Of a DNA stretch of 64,000 nt, positions 1 through 7,637 are shown in pieces. The DNA is taken from assembly GCA_963712055.1 (NCBI GenBank), contig CAVQGN010000004.1, positions 310,001 through 374,000 on the forward strand. Direction: 5' to 3'. Numbering within the stretch: position 1 is the stretch's first letter; each line of letters starts with the position of its first letter. The position numbers and the translations under genes are program-made. Origin of the DNA: JAHBVL01 sp963712055. GTDB lineage: Bacteria > Chloroflexota > Chloroflexia > Thermomicrobiales > UBA6265. The notes under the pieces are model-generated. The model was not told where the DNA came from. It saw nothing but the letters and a program-made list of their open reading frames with translations, and made no database searches.

Positions 1-2
1 TC

Positions 3-80
3 GGTGCGAGGTGTTTTGGAGACAGCGCTACCAGCCTGGACCTGATCTGGTTGGCATCCACCGGGGAGTTTGAGAAATGA
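3..80 (+). CDS. C-terminal end of an unidentified upstream gene (partial)
   Basis: An open frame enters from the left edge and ends at a TGA that overlaps the ATG of the next gene in an ATGA arrangement. Only about 25 residues are visible, ending in LASTGEFEK, so no family can be named. The overlap suggests translational coupling with the SelA-like gene. No competing signal is visible in this stretch, but it is too short for the assignment to be more than a suggestion. Confidence 0.4.
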   Translation, partial: GARCFGDSATSLDLIWLASTGEFEK

Positions 81-1183
81 CATTGTTGACCGACCTCGGC
101 GTTCGCCGCGTCATCAACGCCGCCGCTGCTCAAACGACGCTGGGAGGCGCGTTGATGCCGGAACAGGTGCTGGACGCCATGCGCGATGCAGCCGCCTACT
201 CGGTCGACTTGCCGGAATTTCACGATCGGATCGGCGAGCGCATCGCAGTCTTGACAGGAAATGATGCCGTTTGCCTTTGTTGCGGGTCAGCCGCTGGTCT
301 GCTCCTTGCTGCAGCTGGCTGCATGACCGGACTTGATCGAGACCTTGCCTCTGCGCTTCCGGATACGACAGGCGTGGAGCGAAATGAAATCATCGTCTGG
401 GCGGTTCAGCAAACCGGGTTTCTCTCAGCCGTTCGCGAAACTGGTGCGAACGTGATCGCCATCGGTCAATCCGCAGATGATTTGAAGACGGCGATTGGCC
501 CGCGGACGGCGGCGGTGCTCTGGTTCGCCGGAACGCTCTTCGCTGAAGAGACCATTCCTCTGGAAACGATCATCAGCATTGCACACGCGCGTGACGTGCC
601 GGTCATCGTCGATGCCGCCGACCAGATTCCGCCGTTCTCGGCGCTGTCTACCTACACCCGCGACGCGGGTGCTGACCTGGCTATCTTCAGTGGAGGCAAA
701 GGGCTGCTGGGGCCACAGGCGAGCGGGCTGATTGTTGGCCGTAAGGGTTTAGTCGCGTCGTGTCGCGTGAACGCTGGGCCGCAGCACAGCATTGGTCGAC
801 CGGCCAAGGTGGGCAAAGAGGAAATGGCTGGTCTTCTAGCTGCGATCGAACTGGCAAAGTGCACTGACGAGGCTGCAGTCTACGCAGACTGGCTGCGCAC
901 GGTCCAGCAATGGAAATCCGCGCTCGAGGGGATCGATGGGATAGCACCGAAAATCGTCGACCGGAGCCATAGTGGTCAGCCGGTTCCCCGCTTGATTGTA
1001 TCGCTCGCCCCCGGCACGTTCGTGCCTGAGGCGGTTATCGAAGCGCTCTGGGACTGCAACCCAAGAATTGCGGTGCTTCCCGAAGGAACGCATGCCATCG
1101 CGTTGAATCCTCAGATGGTGATTCCGGCAGATCGCCAGGCCGTTGGCGCAGCGGCGCGTGAGGTTTTCCTCCGGCGACCGTGA
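77..1183 (+). CDS. SelA-like PLP-dependent enzyme (D-glucosaminate-6-phosphate ammonia-lyase type)
   Basis: A 368-residue fold-type I PLP enzyme of the SelA/DgaE superfamily. The N-terminus has the family start DLGVRRVINA, and the probable PLP-binding lysine lies in FSGGKGLLGPQ near residue 208. True SelA is about 460 residues with an extra N-terminal domain and recognises tRNA-Sec. This protein lacks that domain, which points to a small-molecule lyase such as the DgaE group that deaminates amino-sugar acids. A RBS-like GGGGAG precedes the ATG. It is followed by an RpiR-type sugar-phosphate regulator, which fits amino-sugar or sugar-acid catabolism. The substrate is not established. Confidence 0.7.
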   Translation: MTLLTDLGVRRVINAAAAQTTLGGALMPEQVLDAMRDAAAYSVDLPEFHDRIGERIAVLTGNDAVCLCCGSAAGLLLAAAGCMTGLDRDLASALPDTTGVERNEIIVWAVQQTGFLSAVRETGANVIAIGQSADDLKTAIGPRTAAVLWFAGTLFAEETIPLETIISIAHARDVPVIVDAADQIPPFSALSTYTRDAGADLAIFSGGKGLLGPQASGLIVGRKGLVASCRVNAGPQHSIGRPAKVGKEEMAGLLAAIELAKCTDEAAVYADWLRTVQQWKSALEGIDGIAPKIVDRSHSGQPVPRLIVSLAPGTFVPEAVIEALWDCNPRIAVLPEGTHAIALNPQMVIPADRQAVGAAAREVFLRRP

Positions 1184-1260
1184 CCGCCAACTCGTCAAAT
1201 GTCGAGATTGAATCGAGACACGCTGGCAAAGTGCCTCGGCTTTGTTGACCTCCCAAATTC

Positions 1261-1288
1261 TTGACGACGGTGTGGACTTGGCTACAAT
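1261..1288 (+). promoter_or_regulatory. Candidate sigma-70-type promoter for the rpiR-type gene
   Basis: TTGACG at 1261-1266 and TACAAT at 1283-1288 are separated by 16 bases, a close match to the housekeeping consensus. It lies about 50 bases upstream of the RpiR-family start, so that gene is probably transcribed independently of the PLP enzyme before it. Confidence 0.6.
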
Positions 1289-1339
1289 GAGAGATAATTT
1301 CTTTCAGCGCATCCAAGTTCATGGCGGTGAGGTTTGGCG

Positions 1340-2236
1340 ATGGATCAATCAGCGAAGTATCGAACGGTCGACTGTTTAACCATGATCGAGCAGCGCCTGC
1401 CGGCGTTACGGGGTGCATCTCGCAAAGTGGCAGAGGCTATTGTGCGCGATCCGTGGGCGATTCTGGGCATGACGATCTATGACGTCGCCGAAGCCGCAGA
1501 CGTCAGCCTGCCATCGGTTACTCGCTTCAGTAGGGCGGTCGGTTACCCGGGTTTCCGTGAACTCGTCCAGGGGATCGCGCAGTCGCTTGGACGGACGGAA
1601 ACGAAGGACCTTGAGGGATTGAAATGGGTGGAGGGCGAGGATTCCGGTCTCCCCTCAGGTTTCGTGGGAGAAGTCGTCCGGCGGCAGATCGATGCAATCC
1701 AGACTACTGCCCGGACACTCAAACCCGAAGCTCTTGCCGAAGCGACCGAAGCCATCGTGAAGGCCAGTCGCGTCACCACCATTGGGCACGGCGGAGCCTA
1801 CGTGCCGGCGCTTGGAATGGCGGTGAAACTCAATTGGGGCGGGATTCCCGCGCATGCCAGCACGCCGGATCTGTTTACCAACCAGGCCATCGCAGTCGAC
1901 AAAGACGATGTCGTCATCGGTATCTCGCACCAGGGTCGGACCCGCGAGATGATCGAGATGCTAAAAATGGCGAAAACGTTTGGAGCCACGACGATCGGGA
2001 TCACGACCGTTCCGAATTCACCGCTGGCCGCAGTCTCTGACATCAAGATCTCGGTGCTGACGCCGGAAGTCGCACGAGCTGGAACCTTCCTGATCGCCTT
2101 CGACGCGTTGATGGTGCTTGCCGATGTGCTGGCGGCTTCGGCCTCTGATATGAAATGGGGTGGGAATCCGCCGAATCGACCCGCTATGGTCGAATGGATC
2201 GAAACCCATTTACGAACCGGCCCGCTTCCCATGTAG
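1340..2236 (+). CDS. MurR/RpiR family transcriptional regulator
   Basis: A 298-residue regulator with an N-terminal HTH_6 domain (residues about 1-80, including ISLPSVTRF-like recognition-helix sequence) and a C-terminal SIS sugar-isomerase domain (about 120-270) that in this family binds phosphosugars. The ATG at 1340 has GAGG about seven bases upstream; a TTG two codons earlier is possible. It sits downstream of a SelA-like PLP enzyme and likely controls genes for sugar or amino-sugar phosphates, as is typical of RpiR/MurR proteins. It ends ten bases before the 3' end of the convergent tRNA-Sec gene. Confidence 0.85.
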   Translation: MDQSAKYRTVDCLTMIEQRLPALRGASRKVAEAIVRDPWAILGMTIYDVAEAADVSLPSVTRFSRAVGYPGFRELVQGIAQSLGRTETKDLEGLKWVEGEDSGLPSGFVGEVVRRQIDAIQTTARTLKPEALAEATEAIVKASRVTTIGHGGAYVPALGMAVKLNWGGIPAHASTPDLFTNQAIAVDKDDVVIGISHQGRTREMIEMLKMAKTFGATTIGITTVPNSPLAAVSDIKISVLTPEVARAGTFLIAFDALMVLADVLAASASDMKWGGNPPNRPAMVEWIETHLRTGPLPM

Positions 2237-2246
2237 GTGTCACGGA

Positions 2247-2344
2247 TGGCGAGGGTGCATGGGAGTCGAACCCACCGGCGCTGGGATCACCAACGCCCAC
2301 ACGGTTTTGAAGACCGGGAGGGCCACCGGGCCCCATCCACCCCC
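2247..2344 (-). tRNA. selC: tRNA-Sec (UCA anticodon), selenocysteine tRNA
   Basis: Read on the minus strand, this 98-base gene has the hallmarks of bacterial tRNA-Sec. The anticodon loop CTTCAAA gives anticodon UCA (plus-strand 2308-2310). The D stem has six base pairs closed by a four-base loop. The long variable arm has eight pairs (GGCGTTGG with CCAGCGCC, one G-U). The T arm is GTGGG-TTCGACT-CCCAT. An extended acceptor (GCACCCTC on the 3' side) is followed by discriminator G and an encoded CCA. The outer acceptor pair region has one G-U, and the eighth pair is a mismatch. It reads UGA as selenocysteine with SelB, so the genome should encode selA, selB, selD and at least one selenoprotein elsewhere. 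Confidence 0.9.
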
Positions 2345-2454
2345 ATTTTGATGGCGGCAGCATTCAGGATAGCGTTTTGTGCTGATTCGCGGTACTTTCA
2401 TGACGATTCTGCGCAACCGGCTGAGGGAAACGTTCTCGGCGAGTGAAACAGCGA

Positions 2455-2718
2455 ATGAGTGCCTACGGCCCACCACAACCTAAATTTTCGGCATCCACGC
2501 CAGTAGTGTTCATCGCCGGTATCGTCGTCGGGATTTTCCTGGGCTGGGTGTTCGACGGTTTGATAAGCATCCTGATCCGTCTCGGGTTTGTTGTTCTGCT
2601 GGTTGTCGCAGCTCTGTATCTCTATGGACGGTGGCGAGACTCGAAACAACCTCCCGACCGCGGAGATGGCATCTGGGATGCAGACTGGCGTGACCTCGAC
2701 CCACGTCGGCGCCGGTGA
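2455..2718 (+). CDS. Small membrane protein of unknown function
   Basis: A protein of about 87 residues with a short polar N-terminus, one or two closely spaced hydrophobic helices (about 17-55, rich in V, I, L and F) and a charged Arg/Asp C-terminus. I do not recognise a family. The ATG at 2455 is chosen; an in-frame GTG at 2443 is an alternative, and neither has a strong RBS. Its stop overlaps the GTG start of the following TauE/SafE permease (GTGA), so the two are probably co-translated and may work together at the membrane. Confidence 0.6.
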   Translation: MSAYGPPQPKFSASTPVVFIAGIVVGIFLGWVFDGLISILIRLGFVVLLVVAALYLYGRWRDSKQPPDRGDGIWDADWRDLDPRRRR

Positions 2719-3497
2719 CGACACTCCCAGCGACGACATTTCTCGCACTTGTCATCACCATGTTCTGTGTCGGAATCATCATGGGATTCATCGGCGCTGG
2801 TGGCGCCGGAGTTCTGTTGGCGATTCTTTCCGGTCCATTCAATCTGGAGATCGATACGGCGATTGGCACGGCGTTGGCTGCGATGTGCGTGGTCACGGTT
2901 TTTGGCGCGTTTTCCCACTATCGCGAGCGCAATGTCGATGTCAGGTCAGGATTGATCGTTGGCCTGACTGGGGTGGGAGGGGCTGCGATCGGAGCAACCC
3001 TGAGCCAGGGCGTGCCGGACAGCGTGCTCAAGATCGGCGCCGGTCTTGCGCTCTGGATGCTCGCGGCTTTGGTCTGGTTGCGAACCCGTTTCGTTAGCCA
3101 GAACGCTGCGGCAATCCTGAATGAACCGGGACCGCCGAGTCTGCGGACCGCCGTTGGCCTTGTCGGTCTCGGCGCTACGGGAGGAATCTCAGCTGGTTTT
3201 TTTGGCGTCGGCATGGCGCCGTATCTTCAACTCGGTTTCCTCACGATTCCGCGCCTCAATCTTCGGATGACGATTGGAACCACCATGTGGGCGCTGGTTT
3301 TCATCGCCGCGTCTGGGGCGACGGTGCTGGCTTCCCATGGAGACATCTCGTTGCCGCATTTGGTCGGAGCGTTGCTCGGACTCTCGACAGGTTCCTTCAC
3401 TGGGGCCAAGCTGACTGGGCGAGCGCCGATAGGCGTGCTCAGGCGAGCCGTGATTCTGGTTCCAGTTCTGGCGGGAGCAATGGTGCTGTTTCTCTGA
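2715..3497 (+). CDS. TSUP (TauE/SafE) family membrane transporter
   Basis: A 260-residue protein of the sulfite exporter TauE/SafE family. It has about eight hydrophobic helices and the duplicated glycine-rich motifs of the family (GFIGAGGAG near residue 25 and GGISAGFFGVG near residue 160). Members move sulfur- or carbon-containing organic anions across the inner membrane, but the substrate cannot be read from the sequence. The GTG start overlaps the stop of the small membrane protein upstream, suggesting a two-gene unit. Confidence 0.85.
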   Translation: MTTLPATTFLALVITMFCVGIIMGFIGAGGAGVLLAILSGPFNLEIDTAIGTALAAMCVVTVFGAFSHYRERNVDVRSGLIVGLTGVGGAAIGATLSQGVPDSVLKIGAGLALWMLAALVWLRTRFVSQNAAAILNEPGPPSLRTAVGLVGLGATGGISAGFFGVGMAPYLQLGFLTIPRLNLRMTIGTTMWALVFIAASGATVLASHGDISLPHLVGALLGLSTGSFTGAKLTGRAPIGVLRRAVILVPVLAGAMVLFL

Positions 3498-3662
3498 ATC
3501 GGCCTGGACAAACGAGATGTGAAACGGTCTCGTGCACCTGATCGATACCTGATGAAAGGCTAGAATGATGATCGAAACCGCTGGTGGCGTCGGTTGAACG
3601 GTCTCGAGATGATGATTCGTGTCTGATCGTTTTCACTAGAAGCGAAATGTGGAGGTATGGAA

Positions 3663-3974
3663 ATGCCCGTGACGTTCAACAAAGAGGATGTCCGCGAAGG
3701 ACTCAAACATGTTTACGATCCGGAGATCGGTGTCAATATTGTCGATCTGGGACTCGTTTACGATGCCGATGTGTCCGATGAGGGCGATGTGCTGGTCACG
3801 ATGACTCTGACGTCGCTAGGATGTCCGCTGGGTCCAGTGATCGTGCAGGAGGTCCAGGGCGCTTTGAAGGAGTTCCCCGGAATAGGGGAGGTCGACGTGA
3901 AACTCGTCTGGAGTCCGCCGTGGACCCCTGAACTGATGAGCGAAGACGCCAAAGACGAGCTGGGAATGTGGTAG
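3663..3974 (+). CDS. DUF59/MIP18 family metal-sulfur cluster biosynthesis protein (PaaD/SufT-like)
   Basis: A protein of about 103 residues with the family pattern: YDPEIGVNIVDLGLVY near the N-terminus, then LTSLGCPLG with the conserved cysteine, and WSPPWTPELMSEDAK at the C-terminus. Relatives assist Fe-S cluster assembly (SufT/MIP18) or act in phenylacetate degradation (PaaD). With no paa genes nearby, an Fe-S maturation role is more likely. GGAGG at 3651-3655 is spaced correctly for the ATG at 3663, rather than the ATG two codons earlier. Confidence 0.85.
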   Translation: MPVTFNKEDVREGLKHVYDPEIGVNIVDLGLVYDADVSDEGDVLVTMTLTSLGCPLGPVIVQEVQGALKEFPGIGEVDVKLVWSPPWTPELMSEDAKDELGMW

Positions 3975-3979
3975 TCGAT

Positions 3980-4017
3980 CCCGAACGCAGCTGACCTTCA
4001 TCGAAGGCTGCGTCGGG
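3980..4017 (+). terminator. Possible hairpin terminator after the DUF59 gene
   Basis: CCCGAACGCAGC and GCTGCGTCGGG form a nearly complete 11-12 bp stem just after the stop codon. No run of T follows, so it may be a weak or factor-dependent terminator, or only an mRNA-stabilising hairpin. Confidence 0.35.
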
Positions 4018-4185
4018 ACGAGCAACAGGAGATGATCCGGTCTACAATTCCTGCGTGCTATCGTTGCCTCCCGGTAATCGGTTTGTACCAATGACTGGAA
4101 GGCTGCTCAGCAATGAGCAGAGGGGGCGATTCGATACGAATCGCTGCGTTGTATGGTGTTCGAACGTTCCGGGAGGTTGGGCTTG

Positions 4186-4683
4186 ATGCGGAAACGCGTG
4201 TTCTCACTGTCAATCGTGTCGCTTTTTGCGGTGCTGGCGCTTGTCGCCTGCGGCAGCCCAAGTGAGGAAATCGAGCCGACCGTGACGCGGATACCCGATG
4301 CCGCCAACGCGCCCGTTCTGACTCCGACTGGGGAGGCTGCCGATGAAGCCGCTTCTCCGGTTGTTGCTGCCGGAGACGCAACTGCCGCAGACGCGGCCGG
4401 GGAGGACGCCGTTGCCGCCGATGTCACCGTTGTATCGTATGACATCTATTTTGAGCCGACTGAGTTCACGATCGCCTCAGGGGAGACCGTTACGGTCTCA
4501 CTTCCAAACGAAGGAGCCGCTCCGCACAACTTCGCGATTGATGAGCTCGATATCAGCGTCGACCTTGCTCCGGGTGAAACCAAGTCGGTTGACATCAACG
4601 CCGAGCCGGGTGTTTACGAGTACTACTGCAACGTTCCAGGGCATCGAGAAGCGGGAATGGTCGGGACTTTGACCGTCACATGA
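4186..4683 (+). CDS. Cupredoxin-domain lipoprotein
   Basis: A 165-residue secreted lipoprotein. A lipoprotein signal peptide ends in the lipobox LVAC (Cys22). An Ala/Thr/Glu-rich linker follows (about 25-80), then a cupredoxin domain (81-165) with type 1 copper ligands visible as His114 (APHNF), Cys148, His153 and Met158 in the YYCNVPGH-EAGM block. It probably carries electrons or copper at the outer face of the membrane. GGGAGG at 4171-4176 supports the ATG at 4186 over an in-frame ATG 11 codons upstream. Its copper domain is nearly the same as that of the next gene, indicating tandem duplication. Confidence 0.9.
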   Translation: MRKRVFSLSIVSLFAVLALVACGSPSEEIEPTVTRIPDAANAPVLTPTGEAADEAASPVVAAGDATAADAAGEDAVAADVTVVSYDIYFEPTEFTIASGETVTVSLPNEGAAPHNFAIDELDISVDLAPGETKSVDINAEPGVYEYYCNVPGHREAGMVGTLTVT

Positions 4684-4822
4684 ACGAGCGCGAGACTTGG
4701 ATAGCCCTGGAACATCTGATCGATCATCAGATTTCTTCCAATTTGCGGTACACTTCGGAAAGTTAACGTAGGCGATTCTGCGAACAAAAGCGAGTTAGAA
4801 CGAACTAAAGGGAGGAAAGCGG

Positions 4823-6076
4823 ATGTCAGAAAAATCCGGTGCGGGTTGGGTACGAGGGTCGGGCAGACGGGATTGTCCACCTGGTTTTCCGGTCAAGGGA
4901 AATGAGCCCAGCAACATCTACTATGCGCCTGGAGACCCCGGCTACGCGCAGGTCATCCCAGAAATGTGCTTCGATTCAAACGAAGTTGCCGAGCGCGTGG
5001 GATTCACCCGCACGGCCCACGGAGGGACTGGAGGCGGCGCTCCTGCTGCGGCGGCCGCTGCAACCGCTGGTTTCGTCAAAGCGCCAGGTGGACGGGACTG
5101 CCCGAAGGACCATCCGATCAAGGGCAACGAACCGGCAAACGTCTATTACGAGCCCGCTGACGCTGGCTACGCCAAAGTTGTCCCAGAAGTTTGTTTTGCA
5201 TCCGTTTCTGAAGCCGAGGCAGCAGGGTTCAAGAAGGTTGCTCCGAGCGCGGTGAAGACCGAGGTTCCGGCTGCGGCAGCTGCCGCAGCGGCACCGGTCA
5301 AGCGCGAAGAAGTCCGAGCAACCGAACCAGTGCGCAAAGCCGAGGCGGTCAAAGCTGCCGCGCCACCACCACCTCCACCGCCTCCACCACCTCCACCAGT
5401 TCCGGTGAAGTCGGACGATGGTGGCAGTATCTGGAAATGGTTGCTCCCGTTGTTGCTTGCTGGTGCCCTCGCACTTGGCGCCTGGTACTTCTTCGTCCGT
5501 GATGATGAGGAAGAAGCAACCCCGACGCCCGAGCCGACTGTCGAAGTCGTGACGGGTGCCGACGCTGCTACACCGGAAGTGACTACCGACGCCACTGTTG
5601 ATGCAGGCGCTGATGTTTCCACCGACGCGACCGTTGAGGCAGCTGGTGGTGTTGACAGTGCTGCGACCCCAGAAGCTGCGTCCGATGCTGCAATGGCGAC
5701 TCCGGAAACCGAGGCTGTAACAGCCGCTGGAACTGACGCTGAGGCCACACCGATGGCGTCGCCAATGGCTTCACCGGAAGCGTCGCCGATGGCTTCGCCG
5801 GAAGCGGCCGACGTGGTGACCGTGGTTTCAAAGGACATTTTCTTCGAGCCTACTGAAGTCAGGATTGCTGCGGACACCGACGTGACCTTCGTTCTTCCGA
5901 ATGAGGGTGCTGCGCCTCACAACTTCGCGATCGACGAACTGGATATCAGTGTTGATCTTGCCCCGGGCGAGACCGGCGAAGTTGTGATCAACGCTCCTGC
6001 CGGTGAGTATGAGTACTATTGCAACGTGCCGGGCCATCGTGAGGCCGGTATGGTTGGTACGCTGATCGTCGAATAG
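4823..6076 (+). CDS. Two sunset domains, one membrane helix and a C-terminal cupredoxin
   Basis: A 417-residue fusion. Two sunset-type repeats occupy about 17-62 and 90-137 (each RDCP-, KGNEP-, IYY/VYY- and PE-CF-containing). A Pro12 stretch follows near 181-192, then one membrane helix at about 204-226 and an Ala/Thr/Glu linker with MASP-type repeats. The cupredoxin domain is at about 328-417, with its copper ligands retained (APHNF, CNVPGH, AGM). No N-terminal signal peptide is seen, so the sunset domains are probably cytoplasmic and the cupredoxin external. A RBS-like GGGAGG precedes the ATG. A strong terminator follows. The function of the sunset domain in this setting is unknown to me. 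Confidence 0.85.
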   Translation: MSEKSGAGWVRGSGRRDCPPGFPVKGNEPSNIYYAPGDPGYAQVIPEMCFDSNEVAERVGFTRTAHGGTGGGAPAAAAAATAGFVKAPGGRDCPKDHPIKGNEPANVYYEPADAGYAKVVPEVCFASVSEAEAAGFKKVAPSAVKTEVPAAAAAAAAPVKREEVRATEPVRKAEAVKAAAPPPPPPPPPPPPVPVKSDDGGSIWKWLLPLLLAGALALGAWYFFVRDDEEEATPTPEPTVEVVTGADAATPEVTTDATVDAGADVSTDATVEAAGGVDSAATPEAASDAAMATPETEAVTAAGTDAEATPMASPMASPEASPMASPEAADVVTVVSKDIFFEPTEVRIAADTDVTFVLPNEGAAPHNFAIDELDISVDLAPGETGEVVINAPAGEYEYYCNVPGHREAGMVGTLIVE

Positions 6077-6101
6077 CGATCAGCCAGACCAGAACGAAAA
6101 G

Positions 6102-6134
6102 CGACCGGGACGTTTGTCCCGGTCGTTTGTTTTT
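6102..6134 (+). terminator. Rho-independent terminator after the sunset-cupredoxin gene
   Basis: CGACCGGGAC and GTCCCGGTCG form a perfect 10 bp stem with a GTTT loop, followed by TTTGTTTTT. The convergent methyltransferase gene ends at 6142, so the hairpin may also stop transcription from the other side. Confidence 0.85.
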
Positions 6135-6141
6135 CCGAGTT

Positions 6142-6801
6142 TCAGATTGTTCTCGCTCGGATTTTCCATACCGATCCGCGCTGGCTGCTCTGAAATCTAC
6201 TGTCGAAACGATCGACGAGTGAACGCACATCGAGTGTTCCGTTCGTGGCTGACGGCACCCGTCCGAGCCAGCGTCGATGGATCAGTGATGCCAGGGTTGT
6301 GGCGCGATCGAACCCGAATCCAGCTGATTGAATTGACACGATTGTGAGTCCCGCGAGCATCATCAGATCGTCGATGTCTTCTCGCGAGTAGGTGCGTCTC
6401 CAACCAGACTCAAGTGTTTGCAGGGGGCGCTTGCCGTGTCGGGTGATGTCGCGGAGATACCGGTATGTGTTTACCCCCTCAAATGGGAACAGGGAATGCG
6501 CGTTCGCTAGGGTCATGGTGACCACGCCTTCCGGGCGAAGGACCCTAACCACTTCCTCGAGGAGGAGGGTGTCCTCTTGGACGAATTCAGGGAGATGACC
6601 GATATCGATGTGGGTTATCGAGTTGGCCCGGACCGGGAGTTTGCTCCAGTCTATTAGCACTGTGCAGCTGTCGTGCTGCATGAAGACAGGAACCCTCCCG
6701 ACGAGTTGGCCGGTGTCGGTGAACTCGAGCGTTGGCAGGAGATGGATCGCGTCCGGAAGCGCGGACCGAATGGCGAGTGTCGTGTGACCAACCTGTCGCA
6801 T
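6142..6801 (-). CDS. SAM-dependent methyltransferase-like protein
   Basis: A 219-residue protein resembling class I (type 11) methyltransferases. The middle segment IDIGHLPEFV...EVVRVLRPEGVVTMTLAN matches motifs post-I to III of the fold, where the acidic and LRPGG-like parts lie. The classical GxGxG loop at the N-terminus is not obvious, so it may be a divergent or SAM-independent member. The ATG at 6801 has GAGG seven bases upstream; a longer reading to 6912 would invade the divergent gene's leader. It is transcribed divergently from the unknown gene at 6882. Confidence 0.6.
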   Translation of the reverse strand: MRQVGHTTLAIRSALPDAIHLLPTLEFTDTGQLVGRVPVFMQHDSCTVLIDWSKLPVRANSITHIDIGHLPEFVQEDTLLLEEVVRVLRPEGVVTMTLANAHSLFPFEGVNTYRYLRDITRHGKRPLQTLESGWRRTYSREDIDDLMMLAGLTIVSIQSAGFGFDRATTLASLIHRRWLGRVPSATNGTLDVRSLVDRFDSRFQSSQRGSVWKIRARTI

Positions 6802-6881
6802 GTCAAACCTCAATCGTATCGAGAAACTGTACCCTAGGGAACGGGGACAACCGGAGCGGATCGAATACAGGAGATATTGCA

Positions 6882-7562
6882 ATGGAACCGGGTTCTCTCC
6901 ATCCCGTTTCAAGTGAGATGGTGGCCGACTTCCTGGCGTCTTTGCCGAATGGAGTCGAGGTGGACCTTACTACCGATTCCTCCCAGCAAGCACTCACCCG
7001 TGGACTCGGTTCCTGGTTGGCGGGGCGACAACCGGTTTTTGCTGCCGATGGATTGTCACTGACCGGATGGGAAGCACGAATCGATCGAGGTATCAGCATG
7101 ATGTTGCGACCGCCTTCTCGCTTGTTTGCTGAAGCCGGGATGGCGCCGGAGCGAGTGCGGCGCCTGCCGATTCGAGTTGATCTCTACGGAGCGGTCATGG
7201 GTGGGTGCTACATTCCTGCTCATCTCATTCCGCACGTCGAGGAACGGCTCGACCAGAAGCTCGCGGTAACCGTGCGCCGGATGATCGAGGCTGAGCTCGA
7301 TCCGGTTCGGCTGCAATCGGTCATGATGGCGGCTGCTCGCTACGCTCGTGAAAACGGACTTGGACTGTACGAGGTTTCAGGGCTGATCGACTCCCAGGAT
7401 CCTCACTCCTGGCCTCCGGGGGGAGTTGTCGTTTCCCAGCCTGTCGATCCCGAGGTTCTCGAGAGAATAGACGCTGTATTGCGTCCTCCGAAACCACCAG
7501 GCCGGGTCAAACGGCTCCTGGGACGCCTGAATCCGCCCAATGGCAAGCCCGGACAGGACTAA
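6882..7562 (+). CDS. Protein of unknown function
   Basis: A protein of 226 residues with no signal peptide or membrane helix and no motif I recognise. The central part (about 70-150) is basic and Arg-rich; the C-terminus is Pro/Arg-rich and probably disordered. AGGAGA lies eight bases upstream of the ATG at 6882, and the longer open frame from 6732 overlaps the divergent promoter region. It lies just before the CIRCE-controlled hrcA operon, which has its own promoter, so the two are probably not cotranscribed by necessity. Confidence 0.65.
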   Translation: MEPGSLHPVSSEMVADFLASLPNGVEVDLTTDSSQQALTRGLGSWLAGRQPVFAADGLSLTGWEARIDRGISMMLRPPSRLFAEAGMAPERVRRLPIRVDLYGAVMGGCYIPAHLIPHVEERLDQKLAVTVRRMIEAELDPVRLQSVMMAAARYARENGLGLYEVSGLIDSQDPHSWPPGGVVVSQPVDPEVLERIDAVLRPPKPPGRVKRLLGRLNPPNGKPGQD

Positions 7563-7564
7563 CC

Positions 7565-7594
7565 TTGACACGGGGTGGTCAACCTTGTTATTAT
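7565..7594 (+). promoter_or_regulatory. Promoter of the hrcA-grpE-dnaK operon
   Basis: TTGACA at 7565-7570, an exact -35 consensus, is followed after 18 bases by TATTAT at 7589-7594. The CIRCE operator begins eight bases later, at the expected transcription start, so repressor binding would block initiation. Confidence 0.75.
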
Positions 7595-7601
7595 TCTCTT
7601 G

Positions 7602-7628
7602 TTAGCACTCTCGTTGAAAGAGTGCTAA
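7602..7628 (+). promoter_or_regulatory. CIRCE operator (HrcA binding site)
   Basis: TTAGCACTC, a nine-base spacer and GAGTGCTAA form a perfect CIRCE inverted repeat. HrcA repressor binds this element in many bacteria and releases it when unfolded protein occupies GroEL. Its position over the probable transcription start, directly before hrcA, indicates autoregulated heat-shock control of the operon. Confidence 0.97.
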
Positions 7629-7637
7629 AATACGCAG

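Noticed and set aside
77..1183. Calling the first gene selA because selC is nearby
   Set aside because: It lacks the N-terminal domain and length of SelA and its lysine motif fits DgaE-type lyases better.
5167..5877. Minus-strand open frame rich in Ala/Ser opposite the cupredoxin fusion
   Set aside because: Its composition mirrors the repetitive Ala/Pro codons of the real gene on the plus strand.
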